Source: Anaerolineae bacterium
GTDB lineage: Bacteria > Chloroflexota > Anaerolineae > 4572-78 > J111
Assembly: GCA_020433835.1 (NCBI GenBank)
Contig: JAGRBY010000020.1
Location: forward strand, 1 to 28,379
DNA: 28,379 bases
Direction of reading: 5' to 3'
Shown here in pieces: positions 24,463 to 28,379 of the stretch. The position numbers and the translations under genes were made by a program. Under the pieces are notes generated by a model that was not told the origin of the DNA, ran no database searches, and worked only from the letters and a program-made list of their open reading frames with translations. Position 1 is the first letter of the stretch; each line of letters opens with the position of its first letter.

Positions 24463-25794
24463 ATGATAAACGACAATCATGTCCTTATTGTAACAGGAAT
24501 GGATCGATCGGGGACCTCTTGGGTAGCCGGGGCAATGCGAGCCAGTGGGGTCTTTATGGGTGAGCAATTGTATAAGGCCGGACGTGGTAATAAGTTCGGT
24601 CACTTCGAAGATGAAGATTTCCTTCGTTTCCATGTTAGGCTTCTCCAGGATAGCGACCTTGAAGGATTATACCGTTACAGCCTCGCAGACTCCCTTCCCG
24701 CCGAGATCCCCATCTCGGACGGTTATGTCCAAAAAGCACTCCAATTAATTGAGCATCGAAATAAACATAGGCTATGGGGTTTCAAAAACCCACGAGCCGT
24801 GCTTTTCTTAGATTTTTGGAAACAGCTCATTCCCGATGTAAAGATTGTTTGCCTGTACCGCCATCCTCTGGAAACCTGTATGTCCTTATTCAATCGGGGT
24901 GATGGTTTTCCTGATCTTGGGGGTGTATTCCGGGCCTTCCAACATCGGATGGGGCATGCGTTGGATTTCAAGAAGCGCTACCCGCAACAGATACTGCTTT
25001 GTAATATCCATCAAATTATTATTGATCCGGGTTTGTTACAGCAAAAAATCACGAATCTGTTTGATATATCACTAAAGGGGTTAAACACCAACTTGAAGCA
25101 AAGTTTTGTACCCCAAGCCTTTAGTGGTATTTCAGCAAGTTTGGCGACACTTACAAAGTTCTATCAACTTTATCCCGATGCCGCTTATTTATTTGAGCAA
25201 CTAGAACAAGAGGCCGATATACCAGGGCATGAGGAAACTCAGCAGCTAACGGAATTCTGTTCGAGGGATAGTAAAACAAATCCGCCGCCGGAATCTGAAC
25301 ATAAAGACCCCGCACATCCTAACCTAGAACTATTTTATTCGCTCGTAGAAGATAGTTTGCAAGCCGAGAGTACGAGAAAAAAGATAATTGAGGGGCTGTT
25401 GGAAAATGTAAAGATTATTGGCCGCGTTCAGGAAGACCATAAGAAGTTACATCGAAAAATATCAAGTCTCTCTGCGGAGCAAAATAATCTATCCGTGGAA
25501 CGAGACAGATTATCTACGGAAATTAATGGTTTAGCCAGGGAACGGGACTCGCTAAATAAACAAATACAAAATTACGAGCACCGCCTGCAATCTCTAGATT
25601 TAATGACACGCCATCTGATCAGTTTAATTCTGACGAACATGAGGGCGATTAGTCAGGATCCTGCTAAAATCAAAGAAAAATTTCGACGTTGGATAGACTA
25701 CAGGTTCAGAGGCAAAAAACTTGAGTTCGATAGAGAAATACCAGCAGATACTTCTGCAAATCTCGTGAGTTCATCTACTGATGACATATCATAG
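24463..25794 (+). CDS. Sulfotransferase with C-terminal leucine-zipper coiled coil
   Basis: A 443-residue protein. The N-terminal half is a sulfotransferase-family domain: 5'-phosphosulfate loop G-M-D-R-S-G-T-S-W (12-20), W-G-F-K-N-P-R (105-111), and 3'-phosphate site K-I-V-C-L-Y-R-H-P-L-E-T-C-M-S (127-141) with R133 and S141. A linker (about 250-320) leads to a coiled coil with leucines exactly every seven residues at 336, 343, 350, 357 and 364. The C-terminal tail is basic, then acidic. The zipper should cause dimerisation or dock the enzyme onto another complex member, as in the coiled coils that measure chain length in some capping enzymes (for example WbdD, by analogy only). It is 53 bases after wzt. 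The catalytic call is good; the acceptor is unknown. Confidence 0.8.
   Translation: MINDNHVLIVTGMDRSGTSWVAGAMRASGVFMGEQLYKAGRGNKFGHFEDEDFLRFHVRLLQDSDLEGLYRYSLADSLPAEIPISDGYVQKALQLIEHRNKHRLWGFKNPRAVLFLDFWKQLIPDVKIVCLYRHPLETCMSLFNRGDGFPDLGGVFRAFQHRMGHALDFKKRYPQQILLCNIHQIIIDPGLLQQKITNLFDISLKGLNTNLKQSFVPQAFSGISASLATLTKFYQLYPDAAYLFEQLEQEADIPGHEETQQLTEFCSRDSKTNPPPESEHKDPAHPNLELFYSLVEDSLQAESTRKKIIEGLLENVKIIGRVQEDHKKLHRKISSLSAEQNNLSVERDRLSTEINGLARERDSLNKQIQNYEHRLQSLDLMTRHLISLILTNMRAISQDPAKIKEKFRRWIDYRFRGKKLEFDREIPADTSANLVSSSTDDIS
25468..25551 (+). repeat. Four tandem 21-base (heptad) repeats encoding the leucine zipper
   Basis: Four successive seven-codon units translate as L-S-A-E-Q-N-N, L-S-V-E-R-D-R, L-S-T-E-I-N-G and L-A-R-E-R-D-S. 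All share the frame L-(S/A)-x-E-x-x-x. The regular period suggests growth by unit duplication, which would lengthen or shorten the coiled coil in fixed steps. Confidence 0.65.
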
Positions 25795-25802
25795 AATTGC
25801 CG

Positions 25803-25899
25803 ATTAAATAACTTACTCATTTTTGTCCGCTGGACTTTGCAATCCAGGTCGTATTTACTGGATTTAACAGTCCAATAGAAGTAGAGTAAGTCATTTAAT
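25803..25899. repeat. Nested inverted-repeat element between two sulfotransferase genes
   Basis: ATTAAATAACTTACTC (25803-25818) and GAGTAAGTCATTTAAT (25884-25899) are inverted copies, 15 of 16 matching. Inside lie two small hairpins, CTGGA/TCCAG at 25830-25847 and TGGA/TCCA at 25859-25874. These two can instead pair with each other (TGGACT with AGTCCA, AATCCA with TGGATT). The unit fills most of the 123-base gap. No T-run follows, so it is not a standard terminator. It could be a miniature inverted-repeat element, an RNA-processing structure or a switchable RNA fold. Confidence 0.6.
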
Positions 25900-25917
25900 T
25901 CTTATTCCATAAATGTT

Positions 25918-26751
25918 ATGCGCCCTAAATATTGTTATATCATCTGCACTACCCCACGTTCTGGCAGCAGTTTGCTGTGCGATATATTACGTGCTACCCA
26001 TTTAGCCGGCCAGCCTAATGAATATTTTTTTCACGGGACCTATCCGCAATTTTTTAAACAGTTCGAGGTTTCGACATTCCCGGATTATCTTCAAAAAGTT
26101 TTGCTGACAACCTCAACGCCTAATGGTGTGTTTGGGGCTAAGTTTATGACGTATTATTTTTTCGACTTTATTGAAAGGATTCAACGCCTACCGGCCTATC
26201 AAACCAATACACATACAACCTCAGAACTGTTAGCCCGTGTATTTCCAAACTTAAAATATATTTGGCTTACCAGACGTGATAAAGTTCGTCAAGCCGTTTC
26301 CTATGCTAAAGCGATCCAAACAGATGTATGGCATGTATATGGAAATAACCCTGGTCCAGCTCAACAAGCAATACAGCTTCGAGAAGATGTTGTAAAAGAT
26401 TTAATGCATGGCATAACCTTGCAAGAAACGGCCTGGCAGGAATATTTTAGCCAATCAAATATCACGCCATTAACCTTGGTTTATGAAGATTTTAATCAGT
26501 CCCTCGAACCCACGGCTCGTCTGATATTAAATTATCTAGGAGTAGATATTCCTAAAAACTGGACCATAGAGGACATCAAAAAAGGAACTCGGTTAGCCAA
26601 TCAAGACAGTGATAATTTTGTTCAATCATATCGAGAGATGTACAAAGATGCCTGGTTTACTTGGCAGGAGTCATCGCGCAAAACAAGCCATCGATGGACT
26701 GTTAAACTCAAAAAGATCAGGGCAAAAATATTGACTGCTCTCAAACTCTAA
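25918..26751 (+). CDS. Stf0-like sulfotransferase
   Basis: A 277-residue protein resembling the Stf0 family, typified by mycobacterial trehalose 2-sulfotransferase. The N-terminus has Y-I-I-C-T-T-P-R-S-G-S-S-L-L (7-20), the 5'-phosphosulfate loop in the P-R-S-G-S-S-L-L form characteristic of Stf0. A-G-Q-P-N-E-Y-F (30-37) follows; its glutamate E35 corresponds to the residue proposed as general base in Stf0. The 3'-phosphate site is L-K-Y-I-W-L-T-R-R (112-120) with V-S-Y-A-K-A (127-132). Length is typical and no membrane segment is seen. Known Stf0 acts on trehalose. Here the substrate is open: a trehalose-like glycolipid or a sugar of the exported glycan would both fit. It starts at ATG 25918, just after the inverted-repeat element. 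Confidence 0.83.
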   Translation: MRPKYCYIICTTPRSGSSLLCDILRATHLAGQPNEYFFHGTYPQFFKQFEVSTFPDYLQKVLLTTSTPNGVFGAKFMTYYFFDFIERIQRLPAYQTNTHTTSELLARVFPNLKYIWLTRRDKVRQAVSYAKAIQTDVWHVYGNNPGPAQQAIQLREDVVKDLMHGITLQETAWQEYFSQSNITPLTLVYEDFNQSLEPTARLILNYLGVDIPKNWTIEDIKKGTRLANQDSDNFVQSYREMYKDAWFTWQESSRKTSHRWTVKLKKIRAKILTALKL

Positions 26752-26804
26752 ACCTTATATCGCACCAATAGAGTTTATTGTTAGAACCCTTGTAGGAGAA
26801 GATA

Positions 26805-28379
26805 GTGCCATATTTAGGTAATGTTACGTCACCTATTTTTGTGATAGGGGCGGGCCGCTCGGGAACCTCATGGCTTATGCATGTATTGGGCCAACATCCG
26901 GACGTGCGAACATTAATTGAAAATTCAATTGTTAAAACGTTGTATCGAGAAGTTTTTCAAGCCTGGTGGAATGATAGTTGGCACTGGGAATGCGATGACG
27001 ATGAGCGTGAACGCCGAGCCATTCGAGCCGTACACGCAGCTTTGTCTGAATTGTTTCCTGATAAGTCTCCCCGTTGGGCAATGAAGTTGATATGGCAAGG
27101 ACATCCCTGGCCGTTTGTTTATAAAACATTTCCTGATGCCCGATATATTCATATTACCCGTAGCCCAACTACCGCTGTGTTGTCTATGAGCGAGTATTTG
27201 GGTAAAAGGAATAAGGCGTGGCACGATCTACGTTACTCAGAGAATGAATATATTGCTGCTAATAAAGAGGCACTTCGTGTCCGAAATGATGGATGGCCTT
27301 ACCTTCACATTCGTCAAGAAGATGCTGTAGCTAATCCCCGATCGGTTTGGAACAAAGTAATAGATTTTTGCGGGCTGGCTGATGTGCCTATTGCCGAGTT
27401 AGATCGGGAAATTAATACGGCAAAGTCAACCGCAGGAAAAGTAAAAGAACAGCGTCCCCCCCTAGATTGGAGCTATTTTTCGTCTGAAACCCTTCAAATG
27501 TGTCAGGAATTTGGCTATCTACCTGGAGATTTGAGTACTGTACCCGAACTAAAAACAAGTGTATCCTCCACAGACCCAAAAAAAATGTTGTTGGTTGATC
27601 ACAATGAAAAACCGAAAAATTCAAATACCCACAAACATTTAGAAGCTCAAATTGTAGAACTCTACAGCCAGATTAATGCGATGAAAGCCACAAAAGGGTG
27701 GCAAATGCTGGAGAAATATTGGGTCATAAGAGATCGATTGAAAGGGTCAGTACGAAAACTGCCCTTTTTAAGGAATGGCCATTCAACAACGTATTCATCG
27801 GAAACGAATTCTTTTTCTCCTGTTGAGGAGTCCTCCTCTTCTGCAAAAAACGAAACACGACAACATCCGGTTGTTATTCATCAAGTGCGCGAGTTCAGCA
27901 AAGAGGAATTGGGTTGGATTGAACAAATAAATAAACATCAACCTACCGCTATTGCCATTGTTCCCCCTGAGTGGCGAGGAGTTAGTAGCGCCACTTCAAA
28001 TTTGTTTAATGTCACTCGGTTTGTTGAAGATACGCTCACCGAAGCTGATGCCCAGCATTTGGCTCGTCTACTGTCTGAATCGGGATGCAAAAAATTTATT
28101 TTTGGAGGCTGTGCCTTAACGTATCGGTACTTGGCCGAAGCTATTCGCAATACCATGCCTGATGCAAAAATATACCTCTTTTGGTTGGGCAATTTTCTTC
28201 AATATTGGGAAAAGTATGAATATCTATCGTTTAGTTTAGCGCGTCAGCTATATCAAGATGGTCTCATTTATAAATGGGGGTTTGCTAAAAAAGGCATAGC
28301 TGAGATCATGGCCAACCAAGGTTGGCATACCAGCTTTCTAAAAAGTGTTGTTCGCCAAATACCTACAGCGCCATCTATT
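26805..28379 (+). CDS. Sulfotransferase fused to a second, possibly glycosyltransferase, domain (3' end beyond window)
   Basis: An uninterrupted frame of 525 codons runs from GTG 26805 to the window edge. The start is supported by AGGAG (26794-26798), 6 bases upstream. Residues 12-28 hold the 5'-phosphosulfate loop V-I-G-A-G-R-S-G-T-S-W, and the 3'-phosphate site is at A-R-Y-I-H-I-T-R-S-P-T-T-A-V-L-S (112-127) with R119. A polar linker (about 250-375) contains a short helix and T-K-G-W-Q-M-L-E-K-Y-W (296-306), similar to linkers beside GT domains. From about 380, P-T-A-I-A-I-V-P-P-E-W starts a new alpha/beta domain with I-F-G-G-C-A-L-T-Y and W-G-F-A-K-K-G-I-A-E-I-M. That pattern suits the first half of a GT-B enzyme, but I cannot confirm the family. 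The product is probably a bifunctional sulfating and glycosylating enzyme. Confidence 0.8.
   Translation, partial: MPYLGNVTSPIFVIGAGRSGTSWLMHVLGQHPDVRTLIENSIVKTLYREVFQAWWNDSWHWECDDDERERRAIRAVHAALSELFPDKSPRWAMKLIWQGHPWPFVYKTFPDARYIHITRSPTTAVLSMSEYLGKRNKAWHDLRYSENEYIAANKEALRVRNDGWPYLHIRQEDAVANPRSVWNKVIDFCGLADVPIAELDREINTAKSTAGKVKEQRPPLDWSYFSSETLQMCQEFGYLPGDLSTVPELKTSVSSTDPKKMLLVDHNEKPKNSNTHKHLEAQIVELYSQINAMKATKGWQMLEKYWVIRDRLKGSVRKLPFLRNGHSTTYSSETNSFSPVEESSSSAKNETRQHPVVIHQVREFSKEELGWIEQINKHQPTAIAIVPPEWRGVSSATSNLFNVTRFVEDTLTEADAQHLARLLSESGCKKFIFGGCALTYRYLAEAIRNTMPDAKIYLFWLGNFLQYWEKYEYLSFSLARQLYQDGLIYKWGFAKKGIAEIMANQGWHTSFLKSVVRQIPTAPSI

Noticed and set aside
1..28379. CRISPR array, tRNA, rRNA, phage or transposase genes
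   Set aside because: I saw no regularly spaced direct repeats with spacers, no cloverleaf-like tRNA sequence and no transposase or integrase motif on either strand.

Overview
The window is one long, co-directional (+ strand) block of cell-surface glycan genes. It starts with the last 40 codons of a sugar aminotransferase and a convincing intrinsic terminator. It then runs through 18 tightly packed genes, the last of which is cut by the window end. Moderate GC content, frequent GTG/TTG starts, large membrane-TPR proteins and many GT-B glycosyltransferases would suit a filamentous Chloroflexota-like or similarly large-genome environmental bacterium. That placement is inference; no marker gene is present.

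Layout. 1-123: 3' end of a DegT/DnrJ/EryC1/StrS-type aminotransferase, then a terminator (213-253) and a roughly 455-base gap that marks an operon boundary. 579-7129: a polyprenol-phosphate sugar synthase-like GT2, three GT4 glycosyltransferases and two sulfotransferase-family genes, nearly all separated by 3-56 bases. 7130-7464: a 335-base gap with no gene I can support. 7465-13593: a third sulfotransferase-family gene, a Wzx-like flippase, a SAM methyltransferase, an AsnB-type amidotransferase and a fourth GT4. 13590-21884: two very large GT-C-like membrane proteins fused to C-terminal TPR arrays, then a membrane-anchored protein made almost wholly of TPRs. 21967-24409: a Wzm/Wzt ABC exporter whose ATPase carries a C-terminal carbohydrate-binding-like domain. 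24463-28379: three more sulfotransferase-family genes, one with a leucine-zipper coiled coil, one Stf0-like, and one fused to a further domain and open at the window end.

How it may work together (inference). The cytoplasmic GT4 enzymes build a lipid-linked glycan. The methyltransferase, the amidotransferase and up to six PAPS-dependent sulfotransferases decorate it. Wzm/Wzt and/or the Wzx-like flippase move it across the membrane. The GT2 could supply polyprenyl-phosphate sugars to the two GT-C proteins, which would modify the glycan or a protein on the outer face, with the TPR arrays acting as a scaffold. The outstanding point is the number and variety of sulfotransferases in one export locus: the likely product is an elaborately sulfated polysaccharide or glycolipid that I cannot match to a known one. 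The TPR proteins share a distinctive W-P-x-x-x-L-G module, which suggests they are evolutionarily linked.
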